Origin: Streptomyces chartreusis NRRL 3882
GTDB lineage: Bacteria; Actinomycetota; Actinomycetes; Streptomycetales; Streptomycetaceae
Reading direction: 5' to 3'
Assembly (NCBI RefSeq): GCF_900236475.1
Contig: NZ_LT963352.1
Span: 3,658,001-3,722,000, forward strand
DNA length: 64,000 nucleotides
Positions 31,054-39,752 of this stretch are shown piece after piece (position 1 is the stretch's first letter; each line of letters opens with the position of its first letter). Both the position numbers and the translations under genes were made by a program. Below the pieces are notes generated by a model. It had not been told where the DNA came from and made no database searches. It worked only from the letters and a program-made list of their open reading frames with translations.

Positions 31054-32792
31054 CGCGGGCCTCCTGTCGGGTCTTCGGGGTTGTCGCTGGGCTGCGGGTC
31101 GTTCGCCGGTTCCGGGGTGTCGGGGGTGTCGGGGGTATCCGAGGGGTCGGGGCTGTCAGCGGGCTCGGGGGACTCTGGACTGCGTGATGTCCCCGAGTGG
31201 TCGGGCGACGGTTCGGGGGCCGGTTCCTCGAAGGCCGGACGGGCGTGGTGCCAAGGGGCGTCCGAGCTGCGCGGGGGCCGTGACGCCCTGCCCGGCCGGC
31301 TGTCGCCGAGGCCGGACGCCGCCCGCTGGCTGGCGGAGCCCTCCGAAGCGCTGCGCGCCCGGCGGGGGCCGGCCGGGGCACCTGGCTGCACTTGCTGCGA
31401 CGCCGAGCCGTCACTCGCGCTTCGCGCACGGCGCGGCTCCGCCGGGGCGGCCGGGGTTCCGGGCTCGGTGGCCGGCGACTCAGGCCCGGCGTCCGGCGAC
31501 TCCGGCTCAGTGGCCGGTGGTTGCGAGCCGGTCGCGGTCACCGCTGGTTCGGCTTCGGTCGCCTGGGATTCGGGACCGGAGGTCGCGGACTCAGGACCGT
31601 TGGGCGCCTGGCTCACCGAGCCCTCCGCCACTGTGCGGGCACGACGCGGCCCAGCCGAAGCCGAACCACCCGCATCACCGACACCGGCCTGACTCGCCGA
31701 ACCCTCCGCAGCCGAGCGATCCCGACGCGGCCCACCCGAAGCCGAAGCAGCCGACTCACCAGGCGCGGCCTGGCTCACCGACCCCTCCGCAGCCGTCCGC
31801 GCACGACGCGGCCCAGCCGAAGCCGAACCACCCGCATCACCGACACCGGCCTGACTCGCCGAACCCTCCCCAGCCGGGCGATCCCGACGTGGCCCACCCG
31901 AAGCCGAAGCAGCCGCCTCGCCGGGCGCGGTTTGGCTCACCGACCCCTCCGCAGCCGTCCGCGCACGACGCGGAGCAGCCGGTGACGAAGCACCCGCGTC
32001 GCCGGCAGCGGCCTGGCTCGCCGAACCCTCCGCAGCCGAGCGATCCCGACGCGGCCCACCCGAAGCCGAAGCAGCCGACTCACCAGGCGCGGCCTGGCTC
32101 GCCGAGCCCTCACCCGCCGTGCGGGTTCGCCGTACCGGGCGTTCGCGTTCGGCTGCGGGGCGGGCCGGGCCTCGGGTCGGGCGGTCGCCTGCGGCGCGGG
32201 CGCCGCGGGCCGGAGCCAGGGGGAGTTGGCCCTTCAGGGGGCCCCATTCGTTCGGGTCGGGGACGCCGGGGGGAAGCATCTGGCGGCGCTTGGGGCCGCC
32301 GTGTTCGGACTCGCCGGGTTCCTTCGCGCCGGGCCAGGCCTTGGCGACGCGTGCGGCCAGGACGAAGTCCTTGCGCAGGGGGTGGCCTTCGAAGTTCTCG
32401 GGCAGGAGCAGGTGGTCCAGTGCCGGGTGGCCTTCGAAGGTGACGCCGAACATCTCGTGGGTCTCGCGTTCGTGCCAGGCGGCGCCCGCGTAGACACCGA
32501 CGGCCGAGGGCAGGGTGGGGGCCTCGTGCGGAACCGTCGTACGCAGGAGGAGACGTCGGAGCGGGGACAGCGCCGCGACGTGGGCCGTGACGCGCAAGCC
32601 CGTGCCCGGTTCGTCGACCGCGCTCAGCCAGTCGAAGTACGTGCAGGTCAGGCGGTCGCGTGCGGTCTCCAGGGCGGAGATCCAGGTCGTCGGCGGTACG
32701 TCGACGGTCAGGACCTCGTACGACTCCTCGGCCGTGGCGTCCGGGCCGAAGAGTTCCTCGACGTCGGCGGGGAGCCAGCCGACCGCGGTCAT
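31050..32792 (-). CDS. nuoC: NADH-quinone oxidoreductase subunit C with a long repeat-rich C-terminal extension
   Basis: Residues 1 to about 195 are a normal 30-kDa-subunit domain (VYAGAAWHERETHEMFGVTF, HPALDHLLLPENFEGHPLRKDFVL), which packs against NuoD. The remaining ~385 of 580 residues are unusual. Six 27-residue tandem repeats start at about residue 221. A core RRxR(S/T)AxEGSxSQ occurs nine times in all, interspersed with Ala/Gly/Pro/Ser. The tail ends acidic and Pro/Asp/Ser/Thr-rich (DSPDPSDTPDTPDTPEPAND). No NuoD fusion is present. The extension is predicted disordered. The ATG at 32790-32792 overlaps the nuoB stop. Confidence 0.9.
   Translation of the reverse strand: MTAVGWLPADVEELFGPDATAEESYEVLTVDVPPTTWISALETARDRLTCTYFDWLSAVDEPGTGLRVTAHVAALSPLRRLLLRTTVPHEAPTLPSAVGVYAGAAWHERETHEMFGVTFEGHPALDHLLLPENFEGHPLRKDFVLAARVAKAWPGAKEPGESEHGGPKRRQMLPPGVPDPNEWGPLKGQLPLAPARGARAAGDRPTRGPARPAAERERPVRRTRTAGEGSASQAAPGESAASASGGPRRDRSAAEGSASQAAAGDAGASSPAAPRRARTAAEGSVSQTAPGEAAASASGGPRRDRPAGEGSASQAGVGDAGGSASAGPRRARTAAEGSVSQAAPGESAASASGGPRRDRSAAEGSASQAGVGDAGGSASAGPRRARTVAEGSVSQAPNGPESATSGPESQATEAEPAVTATGSQPPATEPESPDAGPESPATEPGTPAAPAEPRRARSASDGSASQQVQPGAPAGPRRARSASEGSASQRAASGLGDSRPGRASRPPRSSDAPWHHARPAFEEPAPEPSPDHSGTSRSPESPEPADSPDPSDTPDTPDTPEPANDPQPSDNPEDPTGGPR
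31647..32132 (-). repeat. Six 81-bp tandem repeats inside nuoC
   Basis: The DNA encodes six 27-residue units, alternating two subtypes (RRAR/RRTR ... SGGP and RRDR ... AGP). Neighbouring same-type copies are almost identical in nucleotide sequence, for example around 31700 and 31860. This suggests recent expansion or homogenisation. Three further degenerate copies lie downstream to about 31310. Confidence 0.85.
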
Positions 32793-33415
32793 CGCCCCTC
32801 CCCCGGCGTCGGGTCCGAGCCCGGGGCGGGGGCCGGCGGCTGCACCAGACCGCTCTGCAGCGCCGCCGCCGAAGGACGGGCGGCGCCGCTTCCGTACCGC
32901 TCCCCCAGCGACTCGCGGGCGATCTTCTCCTGGAGCTTCAGGATGCCCTGGAGCAGCGCCTCGGGCCGGGGTGGGCAGCCGGGGACGTAGACGTCGACGG
33001 GGATGATCTGGTCGACGCCCTTGGTGACGGAGTACGAGTCCCAGTAGGGGCCGCCGCAGTTGCTGCACGCGCCGAAGGAGATGACGTACTTGGGTTCCGG
33101 CATCTGCTCGTAGAGGCGCTTCACCGCCGGCGCCATCTTGTCCGTGACCGTGCCGGACACCACCATCAGGTCGGCCTGGCGCGGGCCCGGCGCGAAGGGG
33201 ATGACGCCGAGCCGGATGAAGTCGTGGCGGGCCATCGACGCGGCGATGAACTCGATCGCGCAGCAGGCGAGGCCGAAGTTGAAGACCCAGAGCGAGTAGC
33301 GGCGGCCCCAGTTGAGGATCACCTTCATCGGCTCGGGTGCGAGGCGTGCGAGGGCGCCGAGCCGCTTCGGCTCGGGAAGCAGCACGGGCTCGGTGCCGGC
33401 GGGGGTCACGTCCAT
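32789..33415 (-). CDS. nuoB: NADH-quinone oxidoreductase subunit B ([4Fe-4S] N2)
   Basis: A 208-aa subunit carrying the terminal cluster N2 at the quinone site. The ligands are the tandem cysteines in FGLACCAIEF, the Cys of FGACSNCGG and the Cys of VPGCPPRPE, all present. ADLMVVSGTVTDKMAPAVKRLYEQ is the family block. The C-terminus extends about 30 residues with Ala/Pro. ATG at 33413-33415 lies inside the end of nuoA (10-bp overlap). Confidence 0.95.
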   Translation of the reverse strand: MDVTPAGTEPVLLPEPKRLGALARLAPEPMKVILNWGRRYSLWVFNFGLACCAIEFIAASMARHDFIRLGVIPFAPGPRQADLMVVSGTVTDKMAPAVKRLYEQMPEPKYVISFGACSNCGGPYWDSYSVTKGVDQIIPVDVYVPGCPPRPEALLQGILKLQEKIARESLGERYGSGAARPSAAALQSGLVQPPAPAPGSDPTPGEGR

Positions 33416-33813
33416 GCCAGGACGCCCTTCTTGTATGCGTAGAGCAGGCCCACGGCCAGGAAGCCGAGGAAGATGAACATCTCCACCAGGGTCGTCGCGC
33501 CGTAGCCGGGGGCTGCGAAGACGGTCGCCCAGGGGAACAGGAAGATCGAGTCGACGGCGAAGATCACGTACAGGAAGGCGTAGACGTAGTAGCGGACCTG
33601 GGTGTGGGCCCAGCCCTCGCCGACGGGGTCGACGCCGCACTCGTACGTCAGGAGCTTCTCGGGTGTGGGGACCACGGGCCGCAGCAGACGGCCGGCCCCG
33701 AAGGCGACGGCGACGAACAGCACACCGACGACGGCGAGCAGCCCGACGACCGAATAGGACTGGAAGTAGTCCGCCGCGACGACGGTCGTGGTGACGACGG
33801 TCGGTTCCGGCAC
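33406..33813 (-). CDS. nuoA: NADH-quinone oxidoreductase subunit A
   Basis: A 135-aa membrane subunit with three helices. KLLTYECGVDPVGEGWAHTQ carries the TM1-2 loop Cys switch near the quinone site, and RYYVYAFLYVIFAVDSIFLFPWA follows. The start GTG at 33811-33813 (VPEPTVVTTTVVAADYFQSY) has GAGGGA eight bases upstream. It opens the operon; the 240-bp gap to the divergent kinase should contain the promoter, which I could not assign confidently. Confidence 0.94.
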   Translation of the reverse strand: MPEPTVVTTTVVAADYFQSYSVVGLLAVVGVLFVAVAFGAGRLLRPVVPTPEKLLTYECGVDPVGEGWAHTQVRYYVYAFLYVIFAVDSIFLFPWATVFAAPGYGATTLVEMFIFLGFLAVGLLYAYKKGVLAWT

Positions 33814-34053
33814 GTCCGTCCCTCGCTCCCTGAAACTCGGACTGGGTCCTTGCGACGATTCCGCGGCTCCGAGGACCGGCCGGGAACCACGGACGCCGCC
33901 GTTCGACGATCTGTACGCACGGGAGTCTAGGCCCTGATAAAGGCAGGGTAAGCAGCCCGTCACGCCCTGGCATGCGGGGGTGGGGTTTTCCTCAGTCGAT
34001 CCTGGCGGTCTGCCTCATGGCGCGGGTGCCCGCCGCCGGGCACGCTAACGCAT
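33814..34053. promoter_or_regulatory. Divergent intergenic region between nuoA and the first sensor kinase
   Basis: 240 bp that must drive the nuo operon (minus) and probably the first kinase gene (plus). I see no long palindrome or consensus -35/-10 that I would assign. Confidence 0.4.
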
Positions 34054-35274
34054 ATGACCGAACGCATCCCGTCCTCCGACCCGAGCGGGGCCACGACGGT
34101 GGCAGGACCGGACGACCGCCCGCCGCCGCCCCGTCTCGCCTATGACCGGCACACCTGGAAGGAGATCGCGCATCTCCTGGCGAACCTTCCGGTCGCGCTG
34201 CTCGGATTCACCTATGTCGTGACGGTGCTGTTCACCGGCTTCGGTCTGACGATCACGGTGATCGGGTTCCCGCTGCTGGCGGCCGGGCTCAGCGGCGCGC
34301 GGCTGCTGGGCCGGATGGAGCGGGCGAGGGCCAGGGCGCTGCTCGGGGTGCGGGTGGACGAGCCGAGCAGGCTGCCGCTGCGCGGCTCGGGCGGCTTCCT
34401 CCACAAGCTGTGGATGTCGCTGAAGGACCCGGTGGGCTGGCGCACGGTGCTGTACGAGTTCATACGGCTGCCGTGGGGCGTCCTCACCTTCGCCACCACG
34501 CTGACCTCGCTGTTCGTGCTGTGGCCGGTGCTGCCGTTCATCGCGCGGGGCCTGACCAACGCCGACCGGGCCATGGTGCGCGGGCTGCTGTCGCCCTCCG
34601 ACGAGCTGGAGCGGCGCATCGCCGAGCTGGAGTCGGACCGGGGGGTCGTGGTCGACACGGCCGCCGCGGACCTGCGGCGCATCGAGCGGGATCTGCACGA
34701 CGGGGCGCAGGCCCGGCTGGTCAACCTGGCCATGGGGCTGGGCCTGGCGAAGGAGAAGGTGCTGGAGGACCCCGACGCGGCGGCGGCGATGGTCGAGGAG
34801 GCGCACGGCGAGGTGAAGCTGGCGCTCCAGGAGCTGCGGGACCTCGCGCGCGGCATCCACCCGGCGGTCCTGACCGACCGCGGTCTGGACGCGGCCCTGT
34901 CCGCGGTCTCCGCGCGCTGCACGGTCCCGGTCAAGGTGACGGTCGAACTGCCGGCGCGGCCGGCCGCGGCCATCGAGGGCATCGCCTACTTCACCGTCTC
35001 GGAGCTGCTCCAGAACGTCAGCAAGCACAGCGCGGCGAAGTCGGCGTCGGTGGATGTGTGGCGGACGAACGACCGGCTGCTCATACAGGTGTGGGACGAC
35101 GGCCGCGGGGGCGCGAGTCTCGACGGCGGTACGGGGATGAGGGGTCTGGCCGAGCGGCTGGACGCCGTCGACGGGCTGTTCGTCCTGGAGTCCCCCGAGG
35201 GCGGCCCGACGACGGTCACGGCGGAACTGCCCTGGCGCGACCGCACGGACGACTCCGGCACGCGCGCCCCCTAG
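34054..35274 (+). CDS. Membrane sensor histidine kinase (HisKA_3/NarX type), paralogue 1
   Basis: A 406-aa two-component sensor. The N-terminal half is a membrane sensor region with about four helices (HLLANLPVALLGFTYVVTVL, RLPWGVLTFATTLTSLFVLW), resembling the sensor domain common in Streptomyces kinases. The dimerisation/phosphoacceptor motif is IERDLHDGAQARLVNLAMGL with the active His near residue 213. The ATPase domain has FTVSELLQNVSKHS (N-box) and DDGRGG/GGTGMRGLAERL (G-boxes). The start is ATG at 34054. It is followed by a near-duplicate kinase 128 bp downstream and a LuxR-type regulator. Confidence 0.9.
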   Translation: MTERIPSSDPSGATTVAGPDDRPPPPRLAYDRHTWKEIAHLLANLPVALLGFTYVVTVLFTGFGLTITVIGFPLLAAGLSGARLLGRMERARARALLGVRVDEPSRLPLRGSGGFLHKLWMSLKDPVGWRTVLYEFIRLPWGVLTFATTLTSLFVLWPVLPFIARGLTNADRAMVRGLLSPSDELERRIAELESDRGVVVDTAAADLRRIERDLHDGAQARLVNLAMGLGLAKEKVLEDPDAAAAMVEEAHGEVKLALQELRDLARGIHPAVLTDRGLDAALSAVSARCTVPVKVTVELPARPAAAIEGIAYFTVSELLQNVSKHSAAKSASVDVWRTNDRLLIQVWDDGRGGASLDGGTGMRGLAERLDAVDGLFVLESPEGGPTTVTAELPWRDRTDDSGTRAP

Positions 35275-35402
35275 TGGGTGTCCGGAGGTAGGGAAAACCC
35301 CCCGTCCAAGACGCCGACGGACTCCATGGTCCGCCGACCTGCGGCGGAGCAGGGTGGTGGTACGGGAAGACAGCCGCAGGACGAGGGAGAAGGACGACAC
35401 CG

Positions 35403-36764
35403 ATGGCCACGGAGTACGGACAGGGGTACGGGCTCGACGGCAGGCCGGGGTTCCCCGGGAGCACCGAGCGGCGGCACCGGCTGCCCGCCGCGCTGCGGGC
35501 TCCGGTCGAGGGCCGCACCTGGCGTGAGCTCGGATATGTGCTGCTCAGCCTGCCGATCAGCATCCTGCTGTTCACCTACGCGGTCACGATGGTGTCGCTG
35601 GGGGCGGGACTGCTGGTGACGTTCCTCGGCATTCCGGTGCTGGCGGCGGCGCTCGCCGGGTGCCGTGGCCTCGGGTCGCTGGAGCGGCTGCGGGCGCGGG
35701 CGCTGCTGGACCTGGAGGTGGCCGGCCCGGAGCCGCTGCGGATGAAGAAGCCGGGCGCCATGGCGTGGGTGGGGGCCGTCCTCAAGAGCGGCGCCTCGTG
35801 GCGGGCCCTGCTGTACGCGGTGCTGCATCTGCCGTGGGCGGTGTTCTCGTTCGTCGTCGCCGTGAACCTCTGGGTGCTGGGCTGGGCCCTGCTGACGTAC
35901 CCGCTGTGGTTCTGGGTGTTCCCGATGTACGCGGGGCAGGACGGGATCCAGCTGTACGGCGACGAGACGCACCGGGTCTACCTCGACAACCCCTTCGAGA
36001 TCACGGTGACCGCGCTGGTGGGTCTGCTGCTGACGATCGCCACGCCGTGGATCGTGCGGGCCCTGACGATGGTGGACCGGCTGCTGGTGCACGGGCTGCT
36101 CGGGCCGTCGCGGCTGGCCTCGCGGGTGGTGGAACTGGAGTCGGACCGGGGGGTCGTGGTCGACACGGCCGCGGCCGACCTGCGGCGCATCGAGCGGGAT
36201 CTGCACGACGGGGCGCAGGCCCGGCTGGTCAGCCTGGCCATGGATCTGGGGCTGGCGAAGGAGAAGCTCCAGGAGGATCCGGAGGCGGCCGCGCGGATGG
36301 TCGACGAGGCGCACGGTGAGGTGAAGACGGCACTTCAGGAGCTGCGGGACCTGGCCCGGGGCATCCATCCGGCGGTCCTGACCGACCGCGGTCTGGACGC
36401 GGCCCTGTCCGCGGTCGCTTCGCGCTGCACGGTGCCGGTGCAGGTCGAGGTCGATCTGGCGGAGCGGCCGGCGCCGGCGATCGAGGGGATCGCGTACTTC
36501 ACGGTGTCGGAGCTGCTCCAGAACGTCAGCAAGCACGCACGGGCGACCTGGGCCGGCGTGGAGGTGTGGCGGACGGAGAACCGGCTGATGCTCCAGGTCG
36601 TGGACAACGGCGTGGGCGGGGCCGACGTGGCCCAGGGGTCGGGGCTGGCGGGGCTGGCGGAGCGGCTCGACGCGGTCGACGGGATCCTGGTGGTGGACTC
36701 GCCGGCGGGCGGGCCGACCCGGGTGACCGCGGAGTTGCCGTGGCGGGGCGCGCACGTGAGGTGA
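35403..36764 (+). CDS. Membrane sensor histidine kinase (HisKA_3 type), paralogue 2
   Basis: A 453-aa kinase with the same layout as the upstream paralogue but a longer sensor region. An extra extracytoplasmic segment around VFPMYAGQDGIQLYGDETHR lies between membrane helices. The phosphoacceptor block IERDLHDGAQARLVSLAMDL and the segment AVLTDRGLDAALSAV are almost identical to those of the first kinase. N-box FTVSELLQNVSKHA and G-box DNGVGGADVAQGSGLAGLAE are present. ATG at 35403; AGGGAGAAGGAC precedes it. Probably acts with the regulator 175 bp downstream. Confidence 0.9.
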   Translation: MATEYGQGYGLDGRPGFPGSTERRHRLPAALRAPVEGRTWRELGYVLLSLPISILLFTYAVTMVSLGAGLLVTFLGIPVLAAALAGCRGLGSLERLRARALLDLEVAGPEPLRMKKPGAMAWVGAVLKSGASWRALLYAVLHLPWAVFSFVVAVNLWVLGWALLTYPLWFWVFPMYAGQDGIQLYGDETHRVYLDNPFEITVTALVGLLLTIATPWIVRALTMVDRLLVHGLLGPSRLASRVVELESDRGVVVDTAAADLRRIERDLHDGAQARLVSLAMDLGLAKEKLQEDPEAAARMVDEAHGEVKTALQELRDLARGIHPAVLTDRGLDAALSAVASRCTVPVQVEVDLAERPAPAIEGIAYFTVSELLQNVSKHARATWAGVEVWRTENRLMLQVVDNGVGGADVAQGSGLAGLAERLDAVDGILVVDSPAGGPTRVTAELPWRGAHVR

Positions 36765-36939
36765 CCTTCGCCTTCCCCCCTCCCGAATCGGTCGGATCGG
36801 CCGGGCAACCAGCCGGTCCACCCCCATCCAGCGCTCGTTCCTGAAATGCTGGAGCGGTCGCACGGGTGGGCGCGGAGCCGTTGTGGGCTGCGGACGGGCG
36901 GCGTCGGGCTCTGGGGGGCCGAACATCGTGGAGGACAGG

Positions 36940-37599
36940 GTGCGGGTGGTCATCGCCGAGGATTCAGTGCTGCTCAGGGAGGGCCTGACCCGGCTGCTGA
37001 CCGACCGGGGGCACGAGGTGGTCGCCGGGGTCGGTGACGGCGCGGCGCTGATCAAGACCATCACGGAGCTGGACGCCCAGGGAGAGCTGCCGGACGTCGT
37101 GGTCGCCGATGTGCGGATGCCGCCGACGCACACCGACGAGGGGGTGCGGGCCGCGGTGCAGTTGCGCAAGGCGAACCCGGGGCTCGGCGTGCTGGTGCTG
37201 TCGCAGTACGTGGAGGAGCGCTACGCGACGGAGTTGCTCGCGGGGTCCAGCCGGGGCGTCGGCTATCTGCTGAAGGACCGGGTGGCCGAGGTGCGTGAGT
37301 TCGTGGACGCGGTGGTGCGGGTGGCCGAGGGCGGTACGGCCCTCGACCCGGAGGTCGTCGCGCAGTTGCTGGGCCGCAGCCGTAAGCAGGACGTGCTCGC
37401 GGGGCTGACCCCGCGGGAGCGGGAGGTACTGGGGCTGATGGCCGAGGGGCGGACGAACTCGGCGATCGCCCGGCAGCTGGTGGTCAGTGACGGAGCGGTG
37501 GAGAAGCACGTCAGCAACATCTTCCTGAAGCTGGGGCTCTCCCCGAGCGAGGGGGATCACCGCCGCGTGCTGGCCGTGCTGACGTATCTGAATTCCTGA
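36940..37599 (+). CDS. LuxR/NarL-family response regulator
   Basis: A 219-aa DNA-binding regulator. The receiver domain spans residues 1-125 with acidic pocket VVIAEDS, phosphoacceptor Asp in VVVADVRMPP and Lys in YLLKDRV. The C-terminal LuxR helix-turn-helix is LTPREREVLGLMAEGRTNSA followed by IARQLVVSDGAVEKHVSNIF. GTG at 36940 is preferred because GGAGG lies five bases upstream; a GTG at 36928 would add four residues. It should be phosphorylated by one or both kinases upstream. Targets may include nuo or kor, but only position suggests this. Confidence 0.9.
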   Translation: MRVVIAEDSVLLREGLTRLLTDRGHEVVAGVGDGAALIKTITELDAQGELPDVVVADVRMPPTHTDEGVRAAVQLRKANPGLGVLVLSQYVEERYATELLAGSSRGVGYLLKDRVAEVREFVDAVVRVAEGGTALDPEVVAQLLGRSRKQDVLAGLTPREREVLGLMAEGRTNSAIARQLVVSDGAVEKHVSNIFLKLGLSPSEGDHRRVLAVLTYLNS

Positions 37600-37823
37600 C
37601 CGGACGGCCAGTTCCCGACCGAACCACGAGGCGGGTGCGGAGCGTCTTGGAGGACAGCACCAGAGATCGGACGGCAGTGCAACCCGGGGCGCGCGAACGT
37701 CTCAAAGTCGTGTCCAACATGCGAATGACCCGAAGAAGGCGACCCTTGCGGTCGTAGTGTTGATCCTGGGAAGGCCTGCGGGAAGGCCTTCCCGGACAGC
37801 CGCCTCGAGGGAGGTCCAGTTCA
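37600..37823 (+). promoter_or_regulatory. Intergenic region before korA
   Basis: 224 bp that should carry the korA promoter and any site for the adjacent response regulator. The only clear element is GAGGGAGG just before the GTG start. No terminator hairpin is evident after the regulator gene. Confidence 0.4.
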
Positions 37824-39752
37824 GTGACCAGCCAGGTCAGTAGCCCAGCGGAGCAGGCCGACGAAACTGTCGTAGGAGAGCAGCGCAAAGCGGCGGGCAC
37901 GAAGGACGTTCGTCGCCTCGACCGAGTGATCATCAGGTTCGCGGGGGACTCGGGTGACGGTATGCAGCTCACCGGTGACCGTTTCACCTCGGAGACCGCG
38001 TCGTTCGGCAACGACCTGTCGACGCTGCCGAACTTCCCGGCCGAGATCAGGGCGCCCGCCGGGACCCTGCCGGGTGTGTCGTCCTTCCAGCTGCACTTCG
38101 CCGATCACGACATCCTCACGCCCGGTGACGCGCCGAACGTGCTGGTGGCGATGAACCCGGCCGCGCTGAAGGCGAACATCGGCGACCTGCCGCGCGGTGC
38201 CGAGGTGATCGTCAACACGGACGAGTTCACCAAGCGGGCGATGCAGAAGGTCGGCTACGAGACCAGTCCGCTGGAGGACGGGTCGCTGGACGGCTATCAG
38301 ATCCACCCGGTGCCGCTGACCACGCTCACCGTGGAGGCGCTGAAGGAGTTCGACCTCACCCGCAAGGAGGCCGAGCGCAGCAAGAACATGTTCGCGCTGG
38401 GCCTGCTGAGCTGGATGTACCACCGGCCCACCGAGGGCACGGAGAGATTCCTCAAGTCGAAGTTCGCGAAGAAGCCCGACATCGCGGCGGCCAACATCGC
38501 CGCCTTCCGGGCCGGCTGGAACTTCGGCGAGACGACCGAGGACTTCGCCGTCTCCTACGAGGTCGCCCCGGCGGCCACGGCGTTCCCGCCGGGTGTCTAC
38601 CGCAACATCTCGGGCAACCTGGCCCTGTCGTACGGCCTGATCGCCGCCTCGCAGCAGGCCGATCTGCCGCTGTACCTGGGGTCGTACCCGATCACCCCGG
38701 CGTCGGACATCCTGCACGAGCTGAGCAAGCACAAGAACTTCGGGGTGCGGACCTTCCAGGCCGAGGACGAGATCGCCGGTATCGGGGCGGCGCTGGGCGC
38801 GGCCTTCGGCGGTTCCCTTGCCGTGACCACGACGAGCGGCCCCGGTGTGGCGCTGAAGTCGGAGACGATCGGTCTCGCTGTCTCGCTGGAGCTGCCGCTG
38901 CTGATCGTGGACATCCAGCGCGGTGGCCCGTCGACCGGTCTGCCCACCAAGACCGAGCAGGCCGACCTGCTCCAGGCGATGTTCGGGCGCAACGGCGAGG
39001 CGCCGGTCCCGGTGGTCGCGCCCCGCACGCCGGCGGACTGCTTCGACGCCGCACTGGAGGCCGCGCGGATCGCGCTGACGTACCGGACGCCGGTGTTCCT
39101 CCTCTCCGACGGTTACCTGGCCAACGGCTCCGAGCCGTGGCGCGTCCCGGACCTGGAGGAGCTGCCGGACCTGCGGGTGCAGTTCGCGCAGGGCCCGAAC
39201 CACACGCTCGACGACGGCACCGAGGTGTTCTGGCCGTACAAGCGCGACCCGCAGACCCTGGCCCGGCCATGGGCGATCCCGGGCACGCCGGGGCTGGAGC
39301 ACCGGATCGGCGGCATCGAGAAGGAGGACGGCTCGGGCAACATCTCCTACGCCCCGGCCAACCACGACTTCATGGTGCGCACCCGGCAGGCGAAGGTGGA
39401 CGGCATCGAGGTCCCGGACCTCGTCGTGGACGATCCGCACGAGGCCAGGACCCTCGTCCTCGGCTGGGGCTCGACGTACGGGCCGATCACGGCCGCGGTA
39501 CGGCGGCTGCGCCGGGCCGGGGAGTCCATCGCGCAGGCGCATCTGCGCCACCTCAACCCCTTCCCGAAGAACCTCGGCACGGTCCTCGAGCGTTACGACA
39601 AGGTGGTGATCCCCGAGATGAACCTCGGGCAGCTCGCCACGCTCATCCGGGCGAAGTACCTGGTGGACGCCCACTCGTACAACCAGGTCAACGGTATGCC
39701 GTTCAAGGCGGAGCAGCTCGCCTCGGCTCTGAAGGAGGCCATCGATGGCTGA
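37824..39752 (+). CDS. korA: 2-oxoglutarate:ferredoxin oxidoreductase, fused gamma-alpha subunit
   Basis: Subunit of the CoA-dependent oxidative decarboxylation of 2-oxoacids with ferredoxin as acceptor. The 642-aa chain has the gamma (CoA/ferredoxin) domain first (residues about 35-215: IIRFAGDSGDGMQLTGDRFT). The alpha pyrimidine-binding domain follows (about 240-640: LGSYPITPASDILHELSKHK, TTSGPGVALKSETIGLAVSL, RGGPSTGLPTKTEQADLLQA). The start is GTG at 37824 with GAGGGAGG upstream. It overlaps korB by 8 bp. In Mycobacterium the equivalent pair works aerobically as an alternative to 2-oxoglutarate dehydrogenase. Confidence 0.93.
   Translation: MTSQVSSPAEQADETVVGEQRKAAGTKDVRRLDRVIIRFAGDSGDGMQLTGDRFTSETASFGNDLSTLPNFPAEIRAPAGTLPGVSSFQLHFADHDILTPGDAPNVLVAMNPAALKANIGDLPRGAEVIVNTDEFTKRAMQKVGYETSPLEDGSLDGYQIHPVPLTTLTVEALKEFDLTRKEAERSKNMFALGLLSWMYHRPTEGTERFLKSKFAKKPDIAAANIAAFRAGWNFGETTEDFAVSYEVAPAATAFPPGVYRNISGNLALSYGLIAASQQADLPLYLGSYPITPASDILHELSKHKNFGVRTFQAEDEIAGIGAALGAAFGGSLAVTTTSGPGVALKSETIGLAVSLELPLLIVDIQRGGPSTGLPTKTEQADLLQAMFGRNGEAPVPVVAPRTPADCFDAALEAARIALTYRTPVFLLSDGYLANGSEPWRVPDLEELPDLRVQFAQGPNHTLDDGTEVFWPYKRDPQTLARPWAIPGTPGLEHRIGGIEKEDGSGNISYAPANHDFMVRTRQAKVDGIEVPDLVVDDPHEARTLVLGWGSTYGPITAAVRRLRRAGESIAQAHLRHLNPFPKNLGTVLERYDKVVIPEMNLGQLATLIRAKYLVDAHSYNQVNGMPFKAEQLASALKEAIDG

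Noticed and set aside
31050..33068. Hidden nuoD, or NuoCD fusion, inside the nuoC frame
   Set aside because: The long tail was checked for NuoD motifs (for example the GPQHP/RxGxGR-type blocks). Only repeats and Pro/Ser/Glu-rich sequence are present.
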